64,000 nucleotides of DNA from DAOMNO01 sp035443885. GTDB taxonomy: Bacteria > Planctomycetota > Phycisphaerae > Phycisphaerales > SM1A02. Shown here piece by piece: positions 52,887 to 63,300 of the stretch (positions are counted from its first letter, which is position 1; the number at the start of each line of letters is the position of its first letter). Below the pieces are notes generated by a model that saw only the letters and a program-made list of their open reading frames with translations, had not been told where the DNA came from and searched no databases. The position numbers were made by a program, and so were the translations under genes. The DNA lies in assembly GCA_035443885.1 (NCBI GenBank), contig DAOMNO010000005.1:62001-126000 (forward strand). The letters are read 5' to 3'.

Positions 52887-55487
52887 ATGAAATGCATTTC
52901 TTCCATCGTCCAGATCGCTGGCATGATTGTCGTCGCTTCCGCAGTGATGGGGTTGACGCCGACTTCTGAGTACGCGCTTCAAAGTGCCATCGCTCGCAAG
53001 GCATCGACCTCTGATGTCGCGTTGTCCGCAGCATCGGATGCACCCGAAGCTCAACGAGGCGCAGCCTTGGGCGGGGCATGCTGTCTTGGCGGTTCACCAT
53101 GTGTCGGCGACCTCAACAACTCTGGCGCGGTGGATGTTCAGGATTTGCTGATTCTGCTCGGTGCGTGGGGACCGAATCCCGGTCACATCGCAGACCTCAA
53201 CGGTTCCGGCGCGGTGGATGTGCAGGATTTGCTGATTCTGCTCGGTGCGTGGGGACCATGCCCGGCGGGTGATGGATGTCAGCAACTGCTCCAAACCGAC
53301 TGCGAAGCAGCGGGCGGCGTGTTCCTCGGCGAAGACATTCCGTGCAGCAACGTGTACTGCTCGCCCGTGCCGATGGCTCTTGAGTTCAGGCAGCTCGATT
53401 TTGTGAATGACGAAGCGAACATTCAGTTTTCCAACTGGGGTTCTTTGCTCCTGACGTACCAATCGGGCCCCGATCTGCAGTTCCTGAATCTCTCCGTTGA
53501 GAATGGCCCCGGCACGAACCGACCGGCGCCGTCGTGGCAGATTCAGAACATGCCCCTGCCTTCATCCAGCGTAGATGGCACGATTGAAATCGTGGTCTTC
53601 AACTTCGATCTGGGGAGCGAAGTTGGAGAGGAAATCACTTCAGTCCAGTTCGGTGCAGCCATTACGTCCGCGATTGCTGGCGAACCAGTGCGAGATCGAA
53701 GTTCCAGCGTTGCATCTTTCGCCGTCACGGTAGAACGCGGCGAGCCGGGGGAGCCTTTTGTGTTGGATCCTGCGGTACCGCTGATCTTTCCGCCAGATGG
53801 CGTTTTGCTTGATGGTGAAGACGGGCAGGTGACGAGGCACCGCAATGAGAACTTCCCCAATCAGCCGTGTGGGAAGGATGAATGTGTGCCAGCAGCGGTG
53901 TCCAACAGCATGCAGTTCCTCAATGCAAAGCACGGTCTCAATATGCCGCCGGAGAAGATCAGTATTGCCAAGATGAAGGATGCGACGGGTTGGGCACCAG
54001 GCGGCGCACCGGGTGGCTGGTGGAACATCAAAGACCAGTACATGAAGGACAACGGCTATCAGATTGCTACAACGACGAGTAACGACATTCAGGATGTCAT
54101 CACCGCGCTCGACAACAATCACGATGTTGAGATAGGCGGCAGGCCAGGCCATCGTGCCGCCATCACGGGTGTAACGAGAATTAAGGGCAACAACGCGGGC
54201 TGGGTCATTCACGTAACGCATGATGTCAAACAGGACGGTACAGCGGGCCGCGACAAGCAGATCACGGAGATCGGCATTCTTTGGGCAGATGGCCGGATCG
54301 AGGGCATCACATGGATGCGAAGCCTCATCAACTTCGTTATTGAGAAACCGACGACGACGCCCAAGACCGCGAAGCAGATTGCCAAGACGCTGGAGTGGGC
54401 GAAGATTCACCTTGAAGCCGCTGTCGCGCTTCTGGATCAACTCATCGTTCTCACCAACACGCCCGGCGCTGACCCTGCTGAAATTGCGCAGAAGCAGACC
54501 GATGCGCTCAATCGACTCGCTTCCGCGCTCAAGCTCATCAACAAAGCGAAGCTGCACATTCAGACGATGATCGACAACGGCGGCTGCCCGGATTGCCCGC
54601 CCGTGCCCGTTCTCGAAGCCATGATTCCGTTGCTTGATGGCATCGCCGCGAAGGTGCAACAGGCGATTGGCTCGCTGGCCACCGTGATTGGCAATCCGTT
54701 GCTTCCGCCTGATACGAAGAAAGCGCTGTACGCGAGCGCGCGAAACGCTGCGAACAGCGCAGCTAGTCAGCTTCAGCCGATCATCGATCAGTTGCTCAAC
54801 CCGTCGCAGTCGGCCATCATTCCGGCGGGCTTTGATTGCTGGGATGTTCCATGTGACGGACTTTCGCACTTTCACGTGCAGATTCCGCCGGACTTCTTCG
54901 GTCCCGGCTCTGATCCGTTTCTGATTCCGCCGCCGAGCCTGGGCTGGAACGCCATCAATCAGGCTCCGCTGGTGATCCACCGCGTGATGGACGTGGAGTT
55001 CGATGGCCCGCTACCTGTCGCAGCAACCGTGCCGATCCAAATTGATCAGCTTAATCTCGTGTCATGTCAGCCGATTGTTGTGACATACAACGGCGGCACG
55101 AACCCGCAGCCATGGGCGGTTCAGGTACATGCCATGCCCGGCGTCTCGCAAGGCTTCATGACGCTGGTGAAGGAAACGCCGGATGGCGGCTTCTTCGAAA
55201 GTTTCTTCGATGTCTTCCTGTTCGTTCAATTCACGAATCTTCAGGACCCATCCGACATTCGTGAAATGGACCTGCCGCCGATTTCATTGCAGGCATCCGG
55301 CGCGCCGTGGCAGCACCTTGATCCCACGGGTGGATTGCTCTGTGGTGACAACTTCGCGCCGGGCTTCGCGGAAGGTCAGCCCGTTTCAGTGATCCACACG
55401 AACCCGCCGCCGTTCCCACCGGGCCATCATGTGCTTTCGATCCGGCCATGGATGCCGAAGCCCGACCCTGATGACTTACTCCATTAG
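52887..55487 (+). CDS. Large secreted protein with N-terminal dockerin-like repeats and a C39-like domain
   Basis: The 866-residue protein has a signal-like N-terminus (CISSIVQIAGMIVVASAVMG), then two dockerin-like units at about residues 74-125, near the N-terminus rather than at the end as in the other family members here. A region at about 325-470 resembles a papain-like C39 peptidase domain: CGKDECVPAAVSNSMQFLNA would supply the Cys and GGRPGHRAAITG the His. A helical part (about 490-630, rich in Ala/Leu/Gln) and a beta-rich C-terminal part follow. Whether it is an active protease or a binding domain is open. Confidence 0.8.
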   Translation: MKCISSIVQIAGMIVVASAVMGLTPTSEYALQSAIARKASTSDVALSAASDAPEAQRGAALGGACCLGGSPCVGDLNNSGAVDVQDLLILLGAWGPNPGHIADLNGSGAVDVQDLLILLGAWGPCPAGDGCQQLLQTDCEAAGGVFLGEDIPCSNVYCSPVPMALEFRQLDFVNDEANIQFSNWGSLLLTYQSGPDLQFLNLSVENGPGTNRPAPSWQIQNMPLPSSSVDGTIEIVVFNFDLGSEVGEEITSVQFGAAITSAIAGEPVRDRSSSVASFAVTVERGEPGEPFVLDPAVPLIFPPDGVLLDGEDGQVTRHRNENFPNQPCGKDECVPAAVSNSMQFLNAKHGLNMPPEKISIAKMKDATGWAPGGAPGGWWNIKDQYMKDNGYQIATTTSNDIQDVITALDNNHDVEIGGRPGHRAAITGVTRIKGNNAGWVIHVTHDVKQDGTAGRDKQITEIGILWADGRIEGITWMRSLINFVIEKPTTTPKTAKQIAKTLEWAKIHLEAAVALLDQLIVLTNTPGADPAEIAQKQTDALNRLASALKLINKAKLHIQTMIDNGGCPDCPPVPVLEAMIPLLDGIAAKVQQAIGSLATVIGNPLLPPDTKKALYASARNAANSAASQLQPIIDQLLNPSQSAIIPAGFDCWDVPCDGLSHFHVQIPPDFFGPGSDPFLIPPPSLGWNAINQAPLVIHRVMDVEFDGPLPVAATVPIQIDQLNLVSCQPIVVTYNGGTNPQPWAVQVHAMPGVSQGFMTLVKETPDGGFFESFFDVFLFVQFTNLQDPSDIREMDLPPISLQASGAPWQHLDPTGGLLCGDNFAPGFAEGQPVSVIHTNPPPFPPGHHVLSIRPWMPKPDPDDLLH
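53109..53257 (+). repeat. Tandem dockerin-like coding repeat
   Basis: Two units of 65 bp at 53109-53173 and 53193-53257 (84-bp period) are almost identical in DNA over GCGGTGGATGT, CAGGATTTGCTGATTCTGCT and CGGTGCGTGGGGACC. They encode GAVDVQDLLILLGAWGP twice. Confidence 0.85.
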
Positions 55488-55519
55488 AAAACTGGTTCAG
55501 GGTGTTGCAACCATCAGCG

Positions 55520-55547
55520 AACCCCCGGCACACAGCCGGGGGTTTTT
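55520..55547 (+). terminator. Rho-independent terminator
   Basis: A perfect 10-bp stem (AACCCCCGGC/GCCGGGGGTT) with the loop ACACA ends in TTTTT. It lies 33 bases after the stop of the large secreted protein gene. The following 318 bases up to rpsU hold no supported gene. Confidence 0.92.
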
Positions 55548-55865
55548 GCTGGGACATGCTCAGCATTGCAAGCTCCGTCCCAGCCTCAATACAGTGCGAA
55601 GCCGCCATAATCTGCCCCCGTTCCTCCTGCTGCGCACCTGTCCAATACTGAGAAATACGCGGGAAACAGCCATTCACTCCGCCATGTGCCAGACTATTGG
55701 CATCCCACATGCGAAACCTCGCCGATCGGGGTGGTCGGCGGGAGCGAGGATCGGGCGGAAGAACGCAGGAGATCGTCCTGTTGACACTTGCCAAACCGTG
55801 GAAAAGTCTGTTTAATACCCGGCTCGATTTTTCACCCCGATTCTGCAGGAAGGCAACGAACGCAT

Positions 55866-56210
55866 ATGGCCATTCGCATTAAAACCCGTCAGAATGAGTC
55901 CGTCGGACAGATGCTCCGCCGCTTCAAAAAGCTGTGTGAGAAGGAAGGTTTGACAAAGGACATCAAGAAGCGGCAGTACTTCGAGAAGCCTTCTGAGCGT
56001 CGTCGCCGCGCCCAGCGCAAGAGCTTTGCGCGAACCTTGGTGCGCCCCGGCGGTGCGGCGCCTCGCGGCGGTCGTTCCGGCGGTGCAGGTGAAGGCGGCC
56101 CCGGCGGTTTCTCCGCAGGCGGTTCCGGCGGCGGTCGGCGGTCTGGCCCTGGCGGCGGCGGCCGATCATCGGGCGGAGGGGGCCGATCAGGCGGCGGTCC
56201 TCGATTTTGA
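55866..56210 (+). CDS. rpsU: Ribosomal protein S21 with Gly/Arg/Ser-rich C-terminal extension
   Basis: The 114-residue protein begins AIRIKTRQNESVGQMLRRFK and continues KKRQYFEKPSERRRRAQRKS, a normal S21 core of about 60 residues. An extension of about 50 residues follows, made almost only of Gly, Arg, Ser, Ala and Pro (for example GGGRRSGPGGGGRSSGGGG). S21 is near the anti-Shine-Dalgarno end of 16S rRNA in the 30S platform. The ATG at 55866 has an AGGAAGG ribosome binding site. A consensus TTGACA at 55781 may belong to the promoter, though the nearest TTTAAT is 24 bases away. RGG-like tails are common in RNA-binding proteins but are not usual on S21. Confidence 0.93.
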   Translation: MAIRIKTRQNESVGQMLRRFKKLCEKEGLTKDIKKRQYFEKPSERRRRAQRKSFARTLVRPGGAAPRGGRSGGAGEGGPGGFSAGGSGGGRRSGPGGGGRSSGGGGRSGGGPRF

Positions 56211-56544
56211 ATGACGTAAGCCACTGAGCCCCCAGTCAATTGCGCTTCGGGTGATCGAGCCGCGACTTAGTTTGGCACAGTGGAGTTTGCCAGTGGGTTT
56301 GGGATGTGGGGGCGGGCGATTCGGCCCCAGTCGGGCTGAGCCTTGTTGGAACGATTTCTTACGCTACGCCCGCGGTGTGAGCGGGTGGCGTTGTTCGGCA
56401 CTTTCCGCCATACTGTCTGGCCGACGCGAGTAATGGCTAACATGCGGGCCTGTTCATGCCTGCCAGCCCTCGGGCTCGCGTCAACGATCGGCAGAGTATT
56501 TTTTTTCGACACTTTGACCTAAGGATCCAGTGGAGCCTCCCGCC
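56211..56544. other. Intergenic stretch before hppA
   Basis: These 334 bases separate rpsU from hppA. There is a run of eight T at about 56501-56508 close to the hppA start, and a GC-rich region near 56300-56340 with weak inverted symmetry. No gene or confident terminator for rpsU was identified. Confidence 0.5.
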
Positions 56545-59175
56545 GTGAATCTTCTCATTCTTGCCAGCATTCAGGACATCATGAACCACGCGTCGATCTG
56601 GTTTATCGCACCGGTCGGCGCAGCACTCGCCCTTGTGATGGCGTTTGTCTTCAGTCGCAGCGTGATGCAGAAATCTGAAGGCGAGCCGCTGATGGTCGAG
56701 ATCGCGGACGCCGTTCGCAAGGGTGCGATGGCGTACCTTGCACGGCAATACAAGGTCGTGGGCGTCGTTTTCGTCGTGCTCGTCGCAGTGCTGGCGATTC
56801 TCGCGTCGATGGGCATTCAGGAGTGGTGGACGGTGGTCGGCGTGCCGATTGCGGGTCTCTTCTCCGGCTTGTGCGGCTGGTTCGGCATGAAGATGGCGAC
56901 GAACGCCTCTGCCCGCACTGCCTTCGCAGCTAAGCAATCACTGAATGACGGCCTGACTGTGGCGTTCCGCTCCGGCGCAGTCATGGGTCTCGTTGTCGTC
57001 GGCTTCGCCCTCTTCGATGTCTCAGCATGGTTCTTCCTCTGGAATGCCTTCGCGCCGGAGAACATCACGATGGTTGAGATTACTGCCATCATGCTGACCT
57101 ACGGCATGGGCGCTTCAACGCAGGCTCTCTTCGCTCGCGTTGGTGGCGGCATCTACACCAAGGCGGCGGACGTCGGCGCTGACCTCGTCGGCAAAGTCGA
57201 AGCGGGCATCCCCGAAGATGATCCTCGCAACCCCGCGACGATTGCAGATAACGTCGGCGACAACGTCGGCGACGTGGCAGGCATGGGCGCAGACCTCTAC
57301 GAAAGCTACTACGGCTCAATGCTTGCCACCATGGCGCTCGGTGCAGCAGCGGCGTACAGCATTCTTTCCGGCAGTGAAGCAGGCACGCTGGCGATCAAAC
57401 TCGCGGTCGCTCCGATGGCTCTCGCCGGCCTCGGCATTCTCTGTTCGCTCATCGGCATCTTCGTCGTGAAGGCGAAGGAAGACGCAACCTTCAGCCAACT
57501 CCTCAAGAGCCTTCACTCCGGCGTGTGGGCATCGTCATTCATCATCTTCATTCTGTCGCTTGGCTTGTTCTGGATGCTCTTCGGCGATGTGAAGGAAATC
57601 AGCCACTGGGGCGTGTGGGGCGCGATCGCAGTAGGTCTGGTTGCAGGCAACGTGATCGCCGTCGCAACCGAGTACTACACCAGCTACGAACACAAGCCGA
57701 CCCAGTCGATTTCTGAACAGGCGCAGACTGGCCCGGCGACCGTCATCATCGGCGGCACAGCGGTTGGCATGATGTCCACATGGGTGCCCATCACCACCAT
57801 TGTCGTTTCCATTCTCCTCGCCTTCACCTTTGCAGGCGGCGGCAGCAACTTCCTGCTCGGCCTGTACGGTGTGGGCATCGCAGCCGTTGGCATGTTGTCC
57901 ACGCTCGGCATCACGTTGGCGACAGACGCCTACGGCCCGATTGCAGACAACGCAGGCGGCAATGCGGAGATGTCCGGCCAGCCGCCGCATGTGCGAGAAC
58001 GCACCGATATGCTCGATTCGCTCGGCAACACGACCGCTGCGACGGGCAAGGGCTTCGCGATCGGTTCGGCGGCCCTCACGGCACTCGCGCTGCTCGCAGC
58101 GTATGTGTTCGTCGTGCAGACTTCACTGAATCAGCAGATCACGCCGAATGCAGCAGCGCAGGCCGCACTGGTTGCACAGGCGGAAGGTGCGGTGAGCACA
58201 TCAAGCCTGCGCACGCTTTCGCTGGAGTATCGCGACTTCGGCCGTTTCTCAGCCGTCGATGTAACGGATCGCTCGAATCCCCGTCCATTCGCGGGTCTCA
58301 TGCTGGCGACGGATTACGTTCGTCAGCACTTTGATGACGCCATCGCCAGCGGCGAGATGAAGCGGTCCTTCGTGCTGCGCAACGTCGAATGGCATGACCG
58401 TAGCAACGAGTATCAAGCGGTTATTTCATTCCCGCACGGCGACCACTCGCACGACGAAGACATCACGATTGTTCCCGTCGATCGCGCGGACATCCGCCAG
58501 ATTCTTGCGTACTACGACGTAACGCTGATGAACCCGCGTGTGCTGGGCGGCATCTTCATGGGCGTGCTGCTTGCATTCGTGTTCTGCGCGATGACGATGA
58601 GTGCGGTCGGTCGCGCTGCCTATCGCATGATGAACGAATGCCGCAGGCAGTTCAGTATCATGCGTGACGGTTTCCGCAAGAGCGGCATGAGCGAAGCAGA
58701 CATCGCCAATCCGATGAAGTGGCCGACGAAGGTGAACGTGGACGGCAAGCAGTATCCGGACTACGCGGAATGCGTGGCCATCTCCACCGCGGGCGCGCAG
58801 CGCGAAATGGTGATCCCTTCGCTGCTGGCAATTATCGTGCCGATCGTCGTCGGTCTCATTCTCGGCGTCGGCGGCGTGATGGGCCTGCTCGCGGGCGGTC
58901 TTACTTCCGGCTTCGCGGTCGCCATCTTCATGGCCAACGCGGGCGGCGCATGGGACAACGCGAAGAAGTATATTGAGAAGGGCCACTTCGGCGGCAAGGG
59001 TAGCGATGCGCACAAGGCGGGCGTTGTCGGCGACACCGTCGGCGATCCGTTCAAGGATACATCCGGCCCGTCGCTGAACATCCTCATCAAGCTCATCGCG
59101 ATCGTCTCGGTTGTCTTCGCAGGTTTGATCGTGGCATACAGCCCGCAGATCGGCGCGATGATCGGAATCGGGTAA
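56545..59175 (+). CDS. hppA: Membrane-bound ion-translocating pyrophosphatase
   Basis: The protein (876 residues from the GTG at 56545, which has a GGAG 9 bases upstream; a GTG at 56530 is also possible) contains the pyrophosphate-binding DVGADLVGKVEAGIPEDDPR, ATIADNVGDNVGDVAGMGAD, the second site GDTVGDPFKDTSGPSLN and about sixteen helices. It couples PPi hydrolysis to proton or sodium pumping. The motif SLGNTTAATGKG with Ala rather than Lys after TTA marks the potassium-dependent class. Residues about 526-655 are a hydrophilic insertion absent from most homologues, including the His/Asp-rich HGDHSHDEDI. Family members usually have 660-800 residues. Confidence 0.93.
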   Translation: MNLLILASIQDIMNHASIWFIAPVGAALALVMAFVFSRSVMQKSEGEPLMVEIADAVRKGAMAYLARQYKVVGVVFVVLVAVLAILASMGIQEWWTVVGVPIAGLFSGLCGWFGMKMATNASARTAFAAKQSLNDGLTVAFRSGAVMGLVVVGFALFDVSAWFFLWNAFAPENITMVEITAIMLTYGMGASTQALFARVGGGIYTKAADVGADLVGKVEAGIPEDDPRNPATIADNVGDNVGDVAGMGADLYESYYGSMLATMALGAAAAYSILSGSEAGTLAIKLAVAPMALAGLGILCSLIGIFVVKAKEDATFSQLLKSLHSGVWASSFIIFILSLGLFWMLFGDVKEISHWGVWGAIAVGLVAGNVIAVATEYYTSYEHKPTQSISEQAQTGPATVIIGGTAVGMMSTWVPITTIVVSILLAFTFAGGGSNFLLGLYGVGIAAVGMLSTLGITLATDAYGPIADNAGGNAEMSGQPPHVRERTDMLDSLGNTTAATGKGFAIGSAALTALALLAAYVFVVQTSLNQQITPNAAAQAALVAQAEGAVSTSSLRTLSLEYRDFGRFSAVDVTDRSNPRPFAGLMLATDYVRQHFDDAIASGEMKRSFVLRNVEWHDRSNEYQAVISFPHGDHSHDEDITIVPVDRADIRQILAYYDVTLMNPRVLGGIFMGVLLAFVFCAMTMSAVGRAAYRMMNECRRQFSIMRDGFRKSGMSEADIANPMKWPTKVNVDGKQYPDYAECVAISTAGAQREMVIPSLLAIIVPIVVGLILGVGGVMGLLAGGLTSGFAVAIFMANAGGAWDNAKKYIEKGHFGGKGSDAHKAGVVGDTVGDPFKDTSGPSLNILIKLIAIVSVVFAGLIVAYSPQIGAMIGIG

Positions 59176-59207
59176 GCGTCGAGTCGAGAACGCGAGCGTC
59201 AAAAGAG

Positions 59208-59240
59208 AACAAACCGCGGCAAATGCCGCGGTTTGTTGTT
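59208..59240. terminator. Bidirectional terminator between convergent genes
   Basis: A perfect 13-bp stem (arms AACAAACCGCGGC and GCCGCGGTTTGTT) closes the loop AAAT. T-rich sequence follows on both strands (GTTGTTG on plus, CTCTTTT on minus), so it can serve both hppA and the convergent PEP-CTERM gene. Confidence 0.85.
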
Positions 59241-59276
59241 GTGTGATTGGATTGAGCGAGAAGCGGCAAGAAGGGG

Positions 59277-60194
59277 TCAGCGCCTTCGTCGTGAAGCGAG
59301 GCCCATCAGGCCGAACAAGGCAAGTGTTGCCGGTGCGGGCACCTGGGGCAGGTCACCGCCGAACGGACGGTGATGCAGTTCGCCGCTGCCGGTGAGCGAT
59401 TCGGCGATCAGCGTGCCGTTCATCTGACCGTTGGCGAAGGTGACGCTGGCCAGCGGTGCGAGGATCGATCCTTCGATACCGATACCGCTCATGTTGAGCG
59501 TTGTCGCTTCGTAGAAGTTGAAGAGGATGTTGTTGCTGGTGATGCCGCTGAGGAAGAAGCCGAAGTTCTGCATCTGCGCTGCGGCGCCACTCACGTTGAT
59601 GAGCACGGTGGAACCGGTCGGAGCGGTGATTGAGAGGCCGTTGGCGCCGGCGAGCCATGCGCCGTCGAGATTAAAGACGTTCAGAGACGAGTCAAAGCCG
59701 GTGAGTGCGACGGAGCCGAACGTATTCTCAGCGAGTCCGTTTCCTGCGAGGCCTGACCAGAAGGTGCTGGACTGGTTGAGGAAAGCCTGTTCCGCAGCGA
59801 AGTTGACGGACGGTGCGGCTTGATACGCCGAGCCGTTCGGGAAGCCGACGCCGCTCAGTATCGACGTGCCGCCGTAGCTGAGGTTGCCGCCGAACACCTG
59901 TCCGTTGGTCCAGTTCACGTTCCCGCCGACGATCATGTGATCGAGTGCACCGTTGGAGTTCGGAAGCTGGCTTCCTACGCCCATGTTGGTGAAGCTGACG
60001 TTGCCGCCTGCTGCGACGCGTCCTTCAAAGTCGGAGTTCTGATAGTTGATGTTGCCGAAAATGAAGGCGTTGAAGTCGCTGGCGGAGCCAAGAATCGACG
60101 CCGAGGCGGATGAGGTGAGGGCAAAGGCCACGGAAGACATCGCGGCGGCAATGATCGCGCCGCGCGAACGGTATGCAGTGTTCATGTGATTCAT
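59277..60194 (-). CDS. Choice-of-anchor-A family protein with PEP-CTERM tail
   Basis: From 60194 the protein has 305 residues: a signal peptide (AIIAAAMSSVAFALTSSASA), the choice-of-anchor-A domain (DFNAFIFGNINYQNSDFEGR...AAGGNVSFTNMGVGSQL, GGNVNWTNGQVFGGNLSYGG, ...NFYEATTLNMSGIGIEGSIL), and a PEP-CTERM-type sorting tail (PAPATLALFGLMGLASRRRR). The tail directs cleavage and anchoring by an exosortase, not seen in this window. The domain is a beta-helix-like repeat found on surface proteins with different anchors. ATG 60185 is an alternative start. Confidence 0.9.
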   Translation of the reverse strand: MNHMNTAYRSRGAIIAAAMSSVAFALTSSASASILGSASDFNAFIFGNINYQNSDFEGRVAAGGNVSFTNMGVGSQLPNSNGALDHMIVGGNVNWTNGQVFGGNLSYGGTSILSGVGFPNGSAYQAAPSVNFAAEQAFLNQSSTFWSGLAGNGLAENTFGSVALTGFDSSLNVFNLDGAWLAGANGLSITAPTGSTVLINVSGAAAQMQNFGFFLSGITSNNILFNFYEATTLNMSGIGIEGSILAPLASVTFANGQMNGTLIAESLTGSGELHHRPFGGDLPQVPAPATLALFGLMGLASRRRR

Positions 60195-60382
60195 CTCTCT
60201 TTCAATCAAATGCGCGGTTGATCGCAACCGCAATTCTCTCCATGAACACCATAGCAAATGAGTGCGACCTTTCAAAGCAATTGGCCCGCAAAGCGCGATT
60301 TCTTCATGTTATCTGTGCGCGGCTTGTCCGATAAATCGAATGCCAGTTGCTTCAGCAAGCCAACACTTCACAATCGCATCGA

Positions 60383-63300
60383 TCACGGTTGCGTTGAGCG
60401 TGGGCGGCCGTCCCAGAGTCGCATGGTATTGTCCGGTGCAGCACTGATGATCCAGTTCGAGTCGTTGCTGAACAGTGCTTTGGCCAGAAAAAGCTCGTGG
60501 CCATGCAGCGTAAGCAATTCCAAGGCGGACTCCGTATGCCAGACTCGAATCGTTCGGTCATAGCCTGCGGTCACGATCCGTGTTCCATCACCATTGAAAC
60601 GAGCACTGAAGCAGGCATCGCGGGCGTGCAGTTCAAAGGTGCGGCTGAAATCATTCGCTCGCCATAGCCGTGTCGCGCCGCCATAGCTCGCACACACAAT
60701 CCATTGACCGTCGCGGCTCCAGTCGATATCTGCGTGCTGGCAGTTCAACTGAATCTTCGTTTCGGGTTGTGTGTCGCTCATCCATCGCCAGAACGCGACC
60801 GTGCCGTCGGTACTGGCGATGGCGATCTGATCACCATCAGGTGAGAACGCAATCGACAGAACCCCGGGGTTCAGCACAGCGCGAGCGACATCCTGTCCCG
60901 TCCGTGCATCAAACACAGCGATGTTTGATCCGATGCTGGCTGTGAGGTGCGTACCAGCGGGTGAGAAACGAACACAATCAAGTTGATCAGGATTAAAGCT
61001 GCCGATTCTGACTGTGTGCCGCGCAAGTCCGCGGCCATCCGTTTCTTCGCCGAAGAAGGTGATCGATGAGAGGGGCTGGTGCAGCGGGAACGGCTCGTTC
61101 GGCGCGCGAGGAACATCGAAGAACGTGATCGTGCCGTCGTACCCGCCGACGGCGACCGGCGAACCGGATGGATGACAGTCGACCGCTCGTATGGTGCATG
61201 AATAAGAAGGGTCAAGCAAACAATCATTGACGATCAGCGTATGGCGAATATCTGGATGTGTGACGCTGACTGCTTGCGCGATCGTTTTCGGATTCTCTTG
61301 GTCGGGCCAAAACCCCGTTGCGATGCACCACCCGCTCGTCGGTACATCGGGGGTGATGGCAAATCCCGCGATTCGCGGCAGCTTGTCGATGACGCGATTG
61401 CGCGACGGGCCATCAGAGTCTCGCAGCGACCATTGCCTGACTTCGCCGTCATCGCCGAGTGTGTAGGCCATCGCGCCGTCTTCACGCACGTGCATGCCGC
61501 GTATTGCGCCATCGTGTCCGCGCAAAATGCGTGTGCATTGACCTGTTCGCGCATCCCAAACGCGAATCGTCCCGTCCCATGAAGCAGTGATGACCTTTGT
61601 GCCACAGGGCAGAAAGGCGATCGTACTCACGACTTCATCGTGGCCATGCAGCTCCATGACCACGTCAAGCTCAGGCACAGAGAGAATTCGAGCGGTTTTT
61701 TCAAAGGATGCCGTGGCCAGCAGCGTTCCATCGGGTGAAAAATCAAGGCTGAGCATGCCTTTTTTATGGACATGAGCCTGCGAAACGACGCGAGGCATAT
61801 CCGCATCGATGAGCACCACTTCGCCAGCGGTTCCACTGCCAAGTGCAATCAAAGTTCCGACAGCATGGCTCATCGAATAGGAATGCCTGAAGTTGCTGAT
61901 CTCAAGCGTCGCTGCGTCATGCGGGATGTCGAGAACTGGAAGCGAGTCATGATCCGTCGAAGACGCCATCGCGAGTTCGATCGCGTCCAGCGGAACGAAG
62001 ATGAATCGCCCCGGCATCTGATACAGGATGAGTTGCGTATCGCCCCGCACGTTAACGAATCCCGCATAACTGGTATTGTCTGGCAGGGTCACGACAGGTG
62101 TGAACGTTCCAGTTTCAGACTTCGAGATGATGGCCGCATCATCCGCCAACAGATGTTGTTCCGGCAGAAGTATCACCGCACGATTCGCTGCACCTGTTCC
62201 AGCAACACCGATGAGGCGAGGCGTGTCTTCCTGGACGTCGTAAAGCCTTGCGATGTGTGCATTGGGTGACGATACATACAGCCATGGGCCGAACCCGGAG
62301 AGATGGCGCGCAACTGGATCGCCGGGAAGCGAGTCGATCACGGCGAGGCTGTCATCGCTGCAGCGCATCAGGTAATGCCATTCCCATCCGCGATGTTCCG
62401 TCGGCGCGTCCACGAGTGCGGCGCGCACGGAGCCGACATCACCTACGGAGAGCGCAGTGGCTGCGGTGCGAATGTCTGCAATGTACCGGCGAAGCTCAGC
62501 GTGTTGCCTCGCAGCAAATTCGGCGCGGCGCGCCTGCTCGGCCCGAACATAGCTGGCGGTACTTACGATGACACCCGTGACGAGCGTCAACACGACGAAT
62601 GTTGACGCAGCCACAGCCGAGCGGTGCCTGCGAACGAATTTGCGAGTGAGGTACCACTTGCTTGGCGGATGCGCGAGCAATGGTTTGTCACTCAAATAGT
62701 GTCGCACATCGGTCGCCAGCGCATCGACTGTCTGATACCGCTGATCGGGGTCTGATTCAAGAGCTTTAAGTGCGATCCAATCAAGTTCACGATTGAGCGA
62801 TGCGTTGAGCTGTGAAGGGCGTTGCTGTGGCCCACGATTGATGCAATTCAGCATCGCCGTCAGACCGCCCCCCAGCACGAAAGGTTCTTGCCCCGCCAGC
62901 AGTCGATACAGCAGCACGCCGAGCGAGAAGACATCGCTTCTTGTATCAATTCGATCCGCACGTCCATCGAGTTGCTCTGGCGATGAGTAGAGCGGGGTGC
63001 CTGCGAAACCCGTTGAAGAGTGAATCGTCATCGTCCCGTTGTTTTGCAGGTCGTCCGTCAGTTTGGCGATGCCGAAATCGAGTACGTGTGGCGCGCCATC
63101 CGCACCGACAAGAATGTTCGAGGGTTTGATGTCTCGATGAATGACGCCTCGTTGATGCGCATGCGCCACTGCATCGCACACCTGCGCGAATGTGGTGAGT
63201 ATCTGTTCGAGCGTCGGCGCTTTGATACCGCCTTGTCCGTCACTCACACCCTCGGCCCACCGATCGATGGCGACACCATCGACATATTCCATCACGATGA

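Noticed and set aside
53640..54980. A 446-codon minus-strand frame inside the large secreted protein gene
   Set aside because: It is antisense to a frame with signal peptide, dockerin units and consistent family features, and has no recognisable domain.
55781..55816. TTGACA with a TTTAAT downstream as a promoter for rpsU
   Set aside because: The spacing is 24 bases, too long for a standard sigma-70 promoter; kept only as a remark.
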